Below, one piece after another: positions 39,146 to 49,800 of a DNA stretch of 64,000 bases; the stretch's first letter is position 1, and each line of letters begins with the position of its first letter. This DNA comes from Halichondria panicea (taxonomy: Eukaryota; Porifera; Demospongiae; Suberitida; Halichondriidae). The stretch covers positions 1,426,501 through 1,490,500 of the forward strand of contig NC_087385.1 of the NCBI RefSeq assembly GCF_963675165.1, written 5' to 3'. The notes under the pieces are model-generated. The model had not been told where the DNA came from. It worked only from the letters and a program-made list of their open reading frames with translations, and searched no databases. The translations under genes were made by a program, and so were the position numbers.

Positions 39146-39267
39146 CAGTGGCGTAGGAAGCAATTTCTCAATGGGGGGTACGGCTATCTACATAGTGCTT
39201 GATAAGTCATCTAGAAAAATGCATGGGGGGGGCTCCAGCTCCTAGAGCCCCCCTTCCTACGCCACTG
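39146..39267. mobile_element. hAT-like MITE with CAGTGGCGTAG ends
   Basis: Left end CAGTGGCGTAGGAAG and right end CTTCCTACGCCACTG are inverted repeats, a form common among hAT-type elements. The flanks share only CCTCA, not a full 8-bp duplication. It lies between the tail-to-tail OTUD6 and TH1 genes. Confidence 0.55.
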
Positions 39268-39277
39268 CCTCACTACC

Positions 39278-39396
39278 ACTGCACCATGACCACACCCCTC
39301 CCACTGCACCATGACCACACCCCTCCCACTGCACCATGACTACCTCCTCCCACTGCACCATGACCACACCCCTCCCACTGCACCATGACCACCCCC
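39278..39396. repeat. Minisatellite, about 25-bp unit, overlapping the TH1 gene 3' end
   Basis: CACTGCACCATGACCACACC or close variants recur about five times. The stop codon assigned to the TH1-domain gene (39340-39342) falls within the array. Confidence 0.85.
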
Positions 39397-41306
39397 TCTC
39401 TCAATTGTAATACCTTCTCCTCTCTGAAACACAAGTCTCCTTTGCTGCTCCTTATCAATGCGATAGTCAATTCTGAGGGAAAGACAACAACATAACAGTT
39501 TGCTTAAGAAGCACATTATCTGTTTTTACAATACAAACAGTCATGTGTCATGTGTATAGTCAGGGGAAACAGTACAAAGGCAACAAACAGCTCCAGGGCA
39601 CAAAAACTCTGTTGTAAGAACAAGCAACTTACATATTGTGTAGTGCAACATTTAGTTCCTCTCCTGTTGCGTGCATGTAGGCCAGTCTTAGTACGGCCAC
39701 TATCTCAGTTTTCCGGCCGCTGATGTAGAGATAATCATACTCGGTTGGAACGTGAATGAGAAAAAAGTTGTCTGAGAGTTGACTTGTGCTGATGTGACTG
39801 ATATTGCTGAGGGCAATTCTTCGGCGAATTTTGACTGATGTTGGGTCAATGTTGTACACGGCACCATCTGATATTAGAAATACATGTTTTCATTTCAGTT
39901 TATTAGAGTTGTCAAAGCTACTGATTAGTAGGAATTCATACATGTATCTGTATCTACAAGGTACGGTAATTACATGTAGTTTTGTGCAGTCATAGTTCTA
40001 GCAGTGTGGTTCTATGCTAAATAAGAACAGTTGTAACAGCTAAACGCTATATGCATGTACACGGTACAGGTAAAAGTAGTGAATTTTGGGTGATATTAAT
40101 AGGACAGTACATCAACAGCTAGAGAATGGCAATAGTGTACACAGATTTGATCCTTTAGGCGAAATGTATAGAACAGTGTCAACAAAATAATAAACAATGT
40201 CTATACAATGTGTAGTACATGTACCCCCAGGCAATAAGTACATACGTATGCTATAAATAAACTGACTAACTGCAGTCCTTCGTATACACCAGAGGCAAGG
40301 TGTGGGGTACACTATCAACAGCAGAGGCAAGGTATGGGGTACACTATCAACAGCAGAGGCAAGGTGTGGGGTACACTATCAACAGCAGAGGCAAGGTATG
40401 GGGTACACTATCAACAGCAGAGGCAAGGTGTGGGGTACACTATCAACAGCAGAGGCAAGGTATGGGGTACACTATCAACAGCAGAGGCAAGGTATGGGGT
40501 ACACTATCAACAGCAGAGGCAAGGTATGGGGTACACTATCAACAGCAGAGGCAAGGTATGGGGTACACTATCAACAGAGGCAAGGTATGGGGTACACTAT
40601 CAACAGCAGAGGCAAGGTATGGGGTACACTATCAACAGCAGAGGCAAGGTATGGGGTACACTATCAACAGAGGCAAGGTATGGGGTACACTATCAACAGC
40701 TAATCAGCACCTACAGTGCACAAAGGAACCAGTTATGGCTACTGACATGTGCCTCTCCTATTATGGCCAAGTGTGAGTGTCATGGCCACAATACCTGTGA
40801 TCATGAGCCATCTGTCCTGTGTCCTTCCTTTCCTATTCACTTTGGTCACCACATCAGAGAAAAAGATGCTTGTCTCCCCTAGACAAGACAACAATGATCA
40901 CACAATCACATTAAGAGGGGCTGCACACAACACAGGACAAATCAATACCACAAGAATGGCCTTCTTAGCCCCCTGCATGGACAATTGCACTCAATCAGGT
41001 ACACTGAGCTGTACTGAGAACATGAGACTACTCAAAGGCATGACACTAGAAAGACTGGCTGTGAGGCAACACAAGTGGTTCATGCTCAGCTACATGATGC
41101 AGATAAAACCTTAGATTATAAGTTATCAACATGCTCTCACCATTTTTTGCTAGGTGCATGGTCAGTTTACTGTTATCTCTGATCTCCAGATTGTCTTGCA
41201 CCAGAATCTTAAGCTCACTGGAGCGGCGTCTACTCTTCTTAGCCCAAAGCTCTTGCAATCTTTGGTCTCCACCATCTTCTCCCACCTCCTCGTCTGAGAG
41301 GGACAT
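39340..41306 (-). CDS. Small protein consisting mainly of a myosin-I TH1 (tail homology 1) domain (about 177 aa)
   Basis: Three exons: 41306-41141, 39867-39633 and 39472-39340. After an acidic and basic leader of about 35 residues, ILVQDNLEIRDNSKL and AVYNIDPTSVKIRRRIALSN lead into SQLSDNFFLIHVPTEYDYLY and SGRKTEIVAVLRLAY. This matches the lipid-binding TH1 region of class I myosins in order and spacing. The last exon has EQQRRLVFQRGEG, like the final TH1 strand, then runs into a Gly/His-rich stretch encoded by a minisatellite. No motor, IQ or SH3 part is near. A role at phosphoinositide membranes is inferred. The start Met is the second of two in frame and gives MSLSDEE. The C-terminal end is uncertain because a possible donor (GGTATTAC) precedes the repeat. 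Intron 1 holds the 32-bp minisatellite. Confidence 0.7.
40289..40699. repeat. Minisatellite, 32-bp unit (29-bp variants), about 13 copies
   Basis: The unit contains GAGGCAAGGTATGGGGTACA and CTATCAACAGCA; some copies lack three bases (CAG). Sites alternate between GTATGG and GTGTGG. Since 32 is not a multiple of 3 and the unit has no stops on the + strand, long open frames appear in all three frames. It lies in intron 1 of the TH1 gene. Confidence 0.95.
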
Positions 41307-41508
41307 CTTACTGTTGTATACAGAGCTAGAGCTAGAGATCACCAAATTCTCAGATCAGCTAGCTCTTGCAAACAAGCCCCACCCTCTTATTTGTCTCTGC
41401 CCCTGCCACGCCCTGAATAAATGCTGTATTGGCAAAGTATTAAAAGGTCACCGAGCTGTCCGCTGAGCTTGAGAAGAGCAGGGCTATAGCGCGATAGAGA
41501 GAGTTGGA
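41307..41508. promoter_or_regulatory. Bidirectional 5' region of the TH1-domain and Rab genes
   Basis: Only 202 bp separate the two divergent start codons, so promoters and both 5' UTRs must share it. No TATA box is obvious. Confidence 0.55.
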
Positions 41509-43651
41509 ATGAGTGTAAGAGAAGTCAAAGTGTGTCTGTTAGGGGTGAGTAGTGTCTGTGTTTGAGAATAACACCGGTTGGTATGCATAGATATACACAG
41601 CTAGGTGTACGTACCCAATTGACTGTGACTGAAGTTACATGATTATCCTCTCTCCAGGACATTGGTGTTGGTAAGAGCAGTTTAGTCGGGAGGTTTGTCC
41701 ACGGCGCATTCAACCCTAACCTCACCACAACATTAGGGTGAGAATTCTTTGAATGAATTGTTATCGTTTCTTTTATTGTTTGTACATACTCAACAATCTC
41801 GTCTTAAAAAGCTGACACTCAGTAATTGAAGTGCGTGTATACTTGACCATTACAATGAATATCAGTGCAAACACACCCACACACGTACACACACACACAG
41901 AGCATCGTTTATGTCAAAATCACTCACGGTTGACACCAACACTATCAAGTTTCAAATCTGGGACACAGCTGGTCAGGAGAGAGTAAGTCGTGTAGGCCAC
42001 TATAATTATCATATACTTTAAGCAACCCTAGTAACAAGAGCCCTGTTTACACGAAGCCTAATCGGGGTCGAATCCTGGTCATTTTTTCTGAGTAAAAACG
42101 ACCACTAACTACATTTGTGTAAACAGTGGGCTGATAAGAAGCTACAGGCTTTTACTCTAAGATCTAAGAACACCTTCAAACACGTACAGCAACCTCATTT
42201 GTGTTTACTCACTGTTGCGTGAGTCACAGCTAAACCGCTTCTGACCTAAGCCAACCCATCTGGAGGTTGGCTAATTCAGATTTGTACGAACGTGGGCACA
42301 CACACCACCCTCATCACTCCCCCCACACACACACACCACCCTCATCACTCCCCACACACACACCACCCTCATCACTCCCCGCACACACACCACCCTCATC
42401 ACTCCCCGCACACACACCACCCTCATCACTTCTCACACACAAACCACCCTCATCACTCCCCGCACACACACCACCCTCATCACTCCTCGCACACACAAAC
42501 CACCCTCATCACTCCCCGCACACACACCACCCTCATCACTCCTCACACACACACACACACACACAGTATCGTTCTCTGCTCCCGATGTACTACAGAAACG
42601 CAGCAGCTGCCATCATAGTGTATGACATAACAAGTGAAGCGTCCTTTGAGGTCCTCCAAGAATGGATCACTGAGCTCAATCGATTGGGACCCCCTAACAT
42701 CGTGTTGGCCATCGCCGGGAACAAGTGTGACCTGGAAGAGAAGAGAGAAGTAAAGAGAGGGGGGGGTGATGGTGACCCGTTTGAACCACAATATCAGCTA
42801 CGGCTACGGAAGCAATCTTAGAACTGAAAGTCTAGAGTTGGAATGTCCTTTTCCGTGCACTTTGTGTGTGTGAAATTCGATAGCCTGTAACCTACGGTAA
42901 CAGTTATCCACACCATAGTATGATATAGAATACTTAATCTTCCGCTATAAAGTTGTCCTAAGTCTCCCCCTTGGTTTCTCTGGGGGGGGGGGGGTCTGAA
43001 TGTGTGGTAGATCTTTGTTAGTAGCACATATCTACGTGTATACAATATGTTGGCTAGCGACTTTTTCTCGTGTTTTATTCAGCTTGTGCATGTACATTGT
43101 ACATGTAGTCACTTTTGTAGATAAGATTCACACTGTTGCTCTAATGTTATCTCCAGGTACCATACACAAGAGGGGAACAGTACGCTGAACAGTGCAAGGC
43201 TCTGTTCTGTGAAACCAGCGCACTCAACGCTACCAATGTGGAGCAACTCTTTGTTAAAATAAGTAAGTTCTCTTTCTCTGACATTTCAGAACACTTAAAT
43301 AATGTTCTTCTCAGTAATTTCAAGTAATCGAATTAAGGCAGAGACTTGTATTATTTTTCTTGGCCTGAAAACTAGTTTTCGATATAGTGTATCCCAGCCC
43401 CAGTGTGTTTAGATCACAGTTTGCTTTTCAGATACAAACCCATCATTCCATAATTATAATTGTATTTATACACACGTACAGGGTGTGAACGTATAATAAT
43501 TATGCTCTACATTTTAATCATTGTGTTCACTTCCCCCTCAGGTCATACACTGCCGACTGAGTCCCCCGTCCTCCCCGGTGGTCAGTCACTGCTCACAACA
43601 CAGGTCAAGGAGGAGAAGAAATCGAGTTGTTGTGCTGGGAACAATGGTTAG
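41509..43651 (+). CDS. Rab22/Rab31-like small GTPase (198 aa)
   Basis: Six exons in phase: 41509-41544, 41658-41737, 41901-41982, 42567-42749, 43157-43262 and 43542-43651 (TAG). GTPase motifs: MSVREVKVCLLG then DIGVGKSSLV (P-loop), TTTLGASF (switch I), WDTAGQERYRSL (switch II), AGNKCDLEEKREV and CETSAL. The effector region ASFMSK and the PMYYRNAAAAIIVYDIT and GPPNIVLAIAGNKCD stretches are closest to Rab22/31 in the Rab5 group, which controls early endosome traffic. The end is SSCCAGNNG: the prenylated CC pair is followed by five residues, more than in Rab22 (ends CC) and Rab5 (CCSN). Introns 2 and 3 end in CA-repeat acceptors. It is divergent from the TH1 gene and tail-to-tail with the cadherin. 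Confidence 0.93.
42293..42566. repeat. Minisatellite, 24-bp unit, about 10 copies plus CA tail in Rab intron 3
   Basis: Units of CACACCACCCTCATCACTCC type repeat with small changes, then a run of CA ending in the acceptor CAG at 42564-42566. Open frames here (His/Pro/Thr-rich) are artefacts. Confidence 0.95.
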
Positions 43652-43698
43652 CTATAGCTTAGGACTCTCGTTCATTATGTGATGTCTATGTCCCCCTT

Positions 43699-43704
43699 TT
43701 TATT
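43699..43704 (-). terminator. Candidate poly(A) signal of the cadherin (reverse strand)
   Basis: TTTATT on the + strand (AATAAA in reverse), 182 bases past the cadherin stop. Confidence 0.45.
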
Positions 43705-43745
43705 TCTCAATTATTACTATAGTGTGTAATATAATGGTAATGTGC

Positions 43746-43751
43746 AATAAA
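43746..43751 (+). terminator. Poly(A) signal AATAAA of the Rab gene
   Basis: AATAAA 95 bases after the Rab stop. It lies beyond the cadherin signal on the other strand, so the convergent 3' UTRs likely overlap. Confidence 0.55.
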
Positions 43752-43885
43752 TTAAATATGAACCTCATTTTCAACAAAAAGCATCAATTGAAAAGTATAA
43801 GGCATGCATGGGTAAAAAAGAATTCTCTATTTGAAATGTATAGTACAATCGTCTGTTTTAAGCTGATGTATGTATACTAAACTAA

Positions 43886-46800
43886 TTAAAACATGAGCGG
43901 ATCATTGCTTAGTTCAGGGAAACCATCTTCAGGAAAATTGGGGTCGTCTCCGTAATCATACTCATCATCATCATCATCTTCGCTGCCTTCTTCTGTCGAG
44001 TATTCCTCTTCATCATCGTCTCCTTCTTCGCTGTCTTCACTGACCTCTGACCCCTCTTCTTCGTCAGTGTACTCCTCTGACCCACTTTCTTCATCATCAT
44101 CATTATCATCATCATCATCATCCTGTATAGCGGTGAGAGGTTGGCAATATAAGGAGGTTAAACCATCATAACACACATTCAATCAGGTATAGCTACAGAA
44201 CTGCTGGATAAGGTATTTCCCTAGTATTTAATATCCGTACCTAAGACTTACGTACATTTGGCTTATACTATTATATAATAATTAAACACATGAGAACATG
44301 ATCAACTAATGTCATGCAGGGACTATAACAATCACTATGGAGTTCACTACAGCTGAAGCCAGTGAGCAATTATACCTCGCTTACAAAAATGAAACCTACA
44401 TGTAAGGTATTATTAAAATATGCATTTGGTGGCTCCTGTGAATTTGAGAGCTACATGCAGTTACAACAGCTGCTTGTCTTGTGGGTGGATGACACACATG
44501 CAGTAGGTCTAACACTTGTCTCACCCCTGCTGTCAGCTCAAGCTCTGCGGCACTAGTTCTCAGATCATCGTCATTCCAGGCCCGTCCCTTTTTAATCAGC
44601 GGCTGTCGATCGCGACGGTGACGCTCGAATGTGGAGTCCCCTGTGGACTGCTGTGAGAGTGACTGAGTGTCAGGTTTGATCTCCACCATAGCTTCCTCAT
44701 CATGGTCAGTGTCTTGATCTCCCTCTGTGAAATTGGCCATCACAAAGTCCTGAGAAACGAGAACACAAAATAATAATGTATATAACTGTTGAATTTGGAT
44801 CTAGAAGAATCCCCAAACTATTGATTAAACAGGGGGGGGGGGGGGGGGTGTTTGGACGTCTTTTAACCGTAACTTTAATACCGTTGGTTCGATATCAAAA
44901 AGTTAGAAAAATACCTTTATCAAATGATGTGTTTAAATCAAAAATTCCGCCGGGGCCACAGTTATTTTGTCTCATTTTTTGGCCTTAGAATTTGACCATG
45001 GGTTATATAATTAAAATCCATGGTATGGCTAAATTGGCACATTTTTATCTCTCTAATGAAACCATTGAAAGTCTCTTCCTAAGCTTTCAGAAAACCATAC
45101 TTGTACACTAACTTGCCTGAGTTTCATAGAGCGCACTGGTTTTGAAATCGACTGAGTCCTTAGACTCACGATTAGACTTTGAGGGTTCATCCACGCTCCT
45201 CCTGTGATAAGAGGAAGCTATAATCGTCATGTGACTGACTGCATGATAGTAGCTAGGTTACACTATATTATACACACGGACGACAAACTTGACGGTATAC
45301 GTAAGAGTATAATTATAAGAAGTAATTGGTTCGGTCAATGCATGTAGGCCTCTTGCTGATTATCTAAATACCGTACATGCTTGATCAGAGGCTGCTCTTG
45401 TATAAAGGCCTATTCGAAGCCGCTCTCAAATAGTAGCCGCGGCCTCTGATCAAGTAATTATGGTAATTATTATTGTTGACCAAGTGGTAGTCACGATACA
45501 ATAGACTCACTCTCTGTATTCGACTCTGCCCATTTCCGCGTCTTTATCAGACCACCTACCATACGGGTCGATCCACAGTGGGTTATTGTGGGCACTGCAA
45601 GAGACAAACAATGTAATGGCGATACATGTATGTATGTATGTACCACTATACCGTATTCAAAAATCCTAATTCAAAAATAAAAACGTAATCATGAAATGTG
45701 TGAAGTAGGTCTAGTAGATCCACTGAATGCCAGATATTTATGTCTATACAGACGACTATACATTCCTAAATTCTCAGGCAGTCATGTCACATAATTATAC
45801 GCACAGTGCACGTAGTGTGCTAACAACATACTCTAAATTAATAGCTTACTCTTTGTTTCCGGACACTCCACTTTCAGCACTGAGGTTGGAAACAGTGGAT
45901 GGAGGTCGACCACCCCTTTTCCCTACCCCAGGCATGTAGGATTGCTTCCTGCTCCTGTAGTGAAAAAATTGCTCAAACATTATAAATTATTATGTTTGGG
46001 GCTGATTTCCAGGAAAGTGCAACATTTTGCTTGATTAAAATCACATCACCAGAACTCAGTGTACAGCTGAATGTTAGAAATTGTAAAGGAGTTGATCAAA
46101 TTTAATACGAACTCACTTGCTGCATTTCAAGTAGCAGCAGATAACGAAAGCTGCCAGGACAATGAAGATGATGAGAGCACCCAGAGCTCCGACAACAATG
46201 TATAGGATGAGGAGAATGGTCTCTCTTGGCAGGGGGTCTGGCGCAGGGGTGGGGGGTACCGGGTGAACAATCAGGCCGTCGAATGATAGCCCCGGGTATA
46301 TGCTCACACTTGCTTCAATAGTGCTAGCCAGTTGGCTGCAAGAGGAGGGGATGGTCGTAAGTAATTATTGCTAAATTTGAAACTGAGACGTATAATTATG
46401 CATGCATACCTGATAAATTCGTCTGAAGGTAGCACTCCCAGTGCTGTGCGATTGACGGCAAACATCGTGATATTTAACCTGCGATGGGACGAGTGAAAAC
46501 ATGTAAGTGAACAACATGACTGTATAATTATGTTATTGTTATGAGGCAACACACAAATGAATAATTAACGTACTTTGGTAGTTCAATGATTTGTCGTCGT
46601 TGTGGAGCATCAGGGGGTGGGGTGGAGAGGTCAAGGGTCGTCGTATACTCCTTGATGTCGAAAATAAACACTCCTACTTCATTGGAGTCATCGGCTAGAT
46701 CCCTACACATTAGGATAGGAGGGCAAGAATATGATGGAGGATTGGACCTAACACTGGTGCTTGTTTGCCATACTGCTAAAGCTACTAAATTCTTGTGGCT

Positions 46801-49800
46801 ACATCGACTACATACATGTGTGTACTGAACTTACAATCTCAGACTCTGCAAGATTGGCTGCACTTCTGCAAGTGTGTTTGTGAGAATAAGGATAACCAAT
46901 TCACTCTCCTCCACAAAGTGTATCTGCAGATGAGAACAAAGTATGTAAACTATAGCTGGATTACTGAAAGCAGGATCATAATAATTACACATCTGCATCA
47001 ACATTATAAGAAGCGCAAGTCAAACACTTTACATGTACTCACCCTTGTCAGAGAAACAACGGAGAAGGATTGTAACCTGTTGTTTGGACTATCGAATACT
47101 CTGATTGGTACAACGTTGTATTTGTCATCAGTGGAGGCATTGAAAGTCTGCGTAAGACGAATGGTACCGTCCTGAGCGTCCAATGAGAATAGAGACTGGG
47201 AGTCAACAAATTCATAGTTGACCGTTCCAAAATCACCAGTGTCGACATCTGTAGCCTGCAGTTAAGTTAAGAGGTGTGTGTGAGCGAGGTGTACCCAGTG
47301 TGGAGTTAAGTTAAGAGGTGTGTGTGTGAGCGAGGTGTACCCAGTGTGGAGTTAAGTTAAGAGGTGTGTGTGAGCGAGGTGTACCCAGTGTGGAGTTAAG
47401 TTAAGAGGTGTGTGTGAGCGAGGTGTACCCAGTGTGGAGTTAAGTTAAGAGGTGTGTGTGAGCGAGGTGTACCCAGTGTGGATTAAAGGCATTCAAATGA
47501 TTTACACACACTCATTATACACCTCTGCTAGGACCGAAAAAACATTATTGTTGAGGTGTACACATTTTTAAGGTGCACAAAAAACATATGCCTCATGCAG
47601 AAACTTAATCATTGAGGTATTGAGAAGATTGCAAACAATGCTATACAATTCCTATAACAGTTTAGCTAAGTGCTTACCATAACTTGCCCAATAACAGTGT
47701 CCACGACAGCGGACTGGTTGACACCTGAGAGAGGTACATAGAGATGTGTATGTACGCATAAGAACTGTATTAACTAACAGTGGCTGCCTGTCACTTACCG
47801 AAGTCATACTCTGGGAGGACGGGGCGGTTGTCGTTTGCATCCTCGACATTGATTGTTACCGTGGCCACATTGCATGTCACACCTATACAGTACAAAAGAG
47901 CAATAAATTCACTTAATTAGCGGATTCACGTGATTACTTACCCGGTGAACAGAAGGCCTGCAAAAGAATAAGAAAGAGAAAGAGAAGTTAAAAAATAATT
48001 AAAGCCATACTTATTGCTTATTATTGCTTACCCCTGGAGTAGAGTCGGTACTAACAGCAGCGACAGTCACAGTCAGCTCTGTTTGACCAACATCAAAGTC
48101 CTAGGTAAGGTGTGTGTGTGTGTGTGTGTGTGAGAGAGGGGGGGGGGGGTAGAGTTAACAAGTGAGGAGCAGAGAATAATCTACTAGTTAGTTGTCATGA
48201 CATGCACTCACAACATTTGTCCTCAGAAACATATCTCCAGTTCGAGAGTCCACTCCGACAATATTGGATCCACCTATATACGGAGAAGTCACTGAGTGCC
48301 CTTGTGTCTCACTATAATTATAGCTCTGACTGACAACATGCAGGCCGCATTTTGAGGGGATAATTAATTTCTGAGACAATTATAACAATCACTTAATTAC
48401 CGATGATAAAATAGAAGGCCCTTTTCTCCACATCTCTGTCAGTTGTGTCAATCCTACCAAACGGTAAACCAGGAGTCTGACTCTCTTGTATGGTGAACAC
48501 GGGATTACCCTGTGTGCATGTGAGAAGGGGGTGTGGTTATTGAATGGAGAGTTGGCAGAGTGGAAAGGGCCTCTAAACAATGAACAATAAACACAATTTA
48601 GAGTATGCAACTCGTAATACATGCAGGTGAAACAGAAATCTGATGGCTAGACATGATCTTCAAAGATTTATTTTCATGAATCAGTTTCCCTTCCTAGGGG
48701 AGAGACCGTCTGAGCACTTTAGAACGAACTTTTTGGCTATGTCAGAATTTCGACTAATCAGATCAAAGAAATAATGAGCGACAAGAAGTGTATGCGTTCT
48801 ACGCAGTGGAACTCATTATTGTATACGAGCTACATATAGTACGACGAGTTGACTACTGTGTAACACTTTTCTTGTTCCTTTAGCAACATTCTTGGAGCAA
48901 GCCAAATAAAAAAATTCATAGCTGCTAGTTCGTATGAAGGCCGAGAAGGGTGACCTGCCACCGCCTACCGCCACAATTAACCGTGTGCGGAAGCTTTAGC
49001 CGCGCGTGTAGTCCCACTAAAACGAAACAACAGGTTAATAATGGGCTAGGTTAGGGTTAGGGTATAGGGTTAGGGTTAGAGTTAGGGATAGTTATTGACT
49101 ACTATTTCGTTTTAGTGGGCGTTTCGTTTTAACGGGACAACACACACGCGCTTTTAGGTACGCGTTTACTCAATGTGCGCGGTAAACAAAAAACTGCCAA
49201 CAATTTGAGCCTGCACAAGGTTAAAGGTCAATAAATTTCTGTCTGCATTCTAATTAACGTATTTTGACCCACCACCGCCTACCGCCACAATTAACCGGGT
49301 GTGGGAGCTTTGTTAGCCATGCATGCGTGCTTAAAGTTAAGCATTCAAGGTAGGACGTTCAAGGCGCCCGGTTAAACAAAGCCCGCTAACAATTTTATGC
49401 AGTAACTTTGGCTTGGTTGTGATGCCGAGGATAGTGGAGGGCTGTTTCTTCGCAGTAAGTGGGGTGGAGCTGTTTTGCAGTGGTTTCAGCGTTGGGAACT
49501 CCAACAATTTTGTGTCAAGCCATTCGTCGGTCATGCCAATCTTATACGCTGCATATACTGGCGTCTAGAAGAGAGAAGAGATGGATGCTAAACCTCCTGA
49601 CTCACAGTCAACCACCAATGATCCTCCAACAACCAAGCAATCTCTCACAGCCAGCATTGTAGGAGCTGTGTCTAGAGTTGTCTTTGTCATCTTTTTGTGC
49701 AGTTTATATTGTGTTACTAAGACAGTGTTATGTTGCTATGCCCTCAGGATATAAACTAGTTATAACATATTGACTCTATAAAATATAAGAAGGCCAATTT

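Noticed and set aside
39273-39470. Frame MTIALIRSSKG... with VMVQW repeats
   Set aside because: Out of phase with the TH1 exon and made mostly of minisatellite.
40300-40882. Three long overlapping + strand frames (GYTINSRGKVWG type)
   Set aside because: They are the same 32-bp minisatellite read in three frames; no splice or family support.
42267-42618. His/Pro/Thr-rich + strand frame
   Set aside because: Translation of a 24-bp intronic minisatellite; the real Rab exon starts at 42567.
43909-44121. Met/Lys-rich minus-strand frame
   Set aside because: A shifted reading of the GAT/GAA-rich cadherin last exon; the Asp/Glu frame joins upstream exons in phase.
45169-45170. GTGAGT donor within the cadherin tail exon
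   Set aside because: Using it leaves the next exon out of frame with an early stop; the GC donor at 45116 keeps phase. It may still be a minor splice site.
47262-47481. Direct repeats resembling a CRISPR array
   Set aside because: Contiguous near-identical 43-45-bp units without unique spacers, in a cadherin intron of an animal genome: a minisatellite.
49459-49662. 67-residue + strand frame in the cadherin intron
   Set aside because: No family features; overlaps the RecQ-like fragment in another frame.
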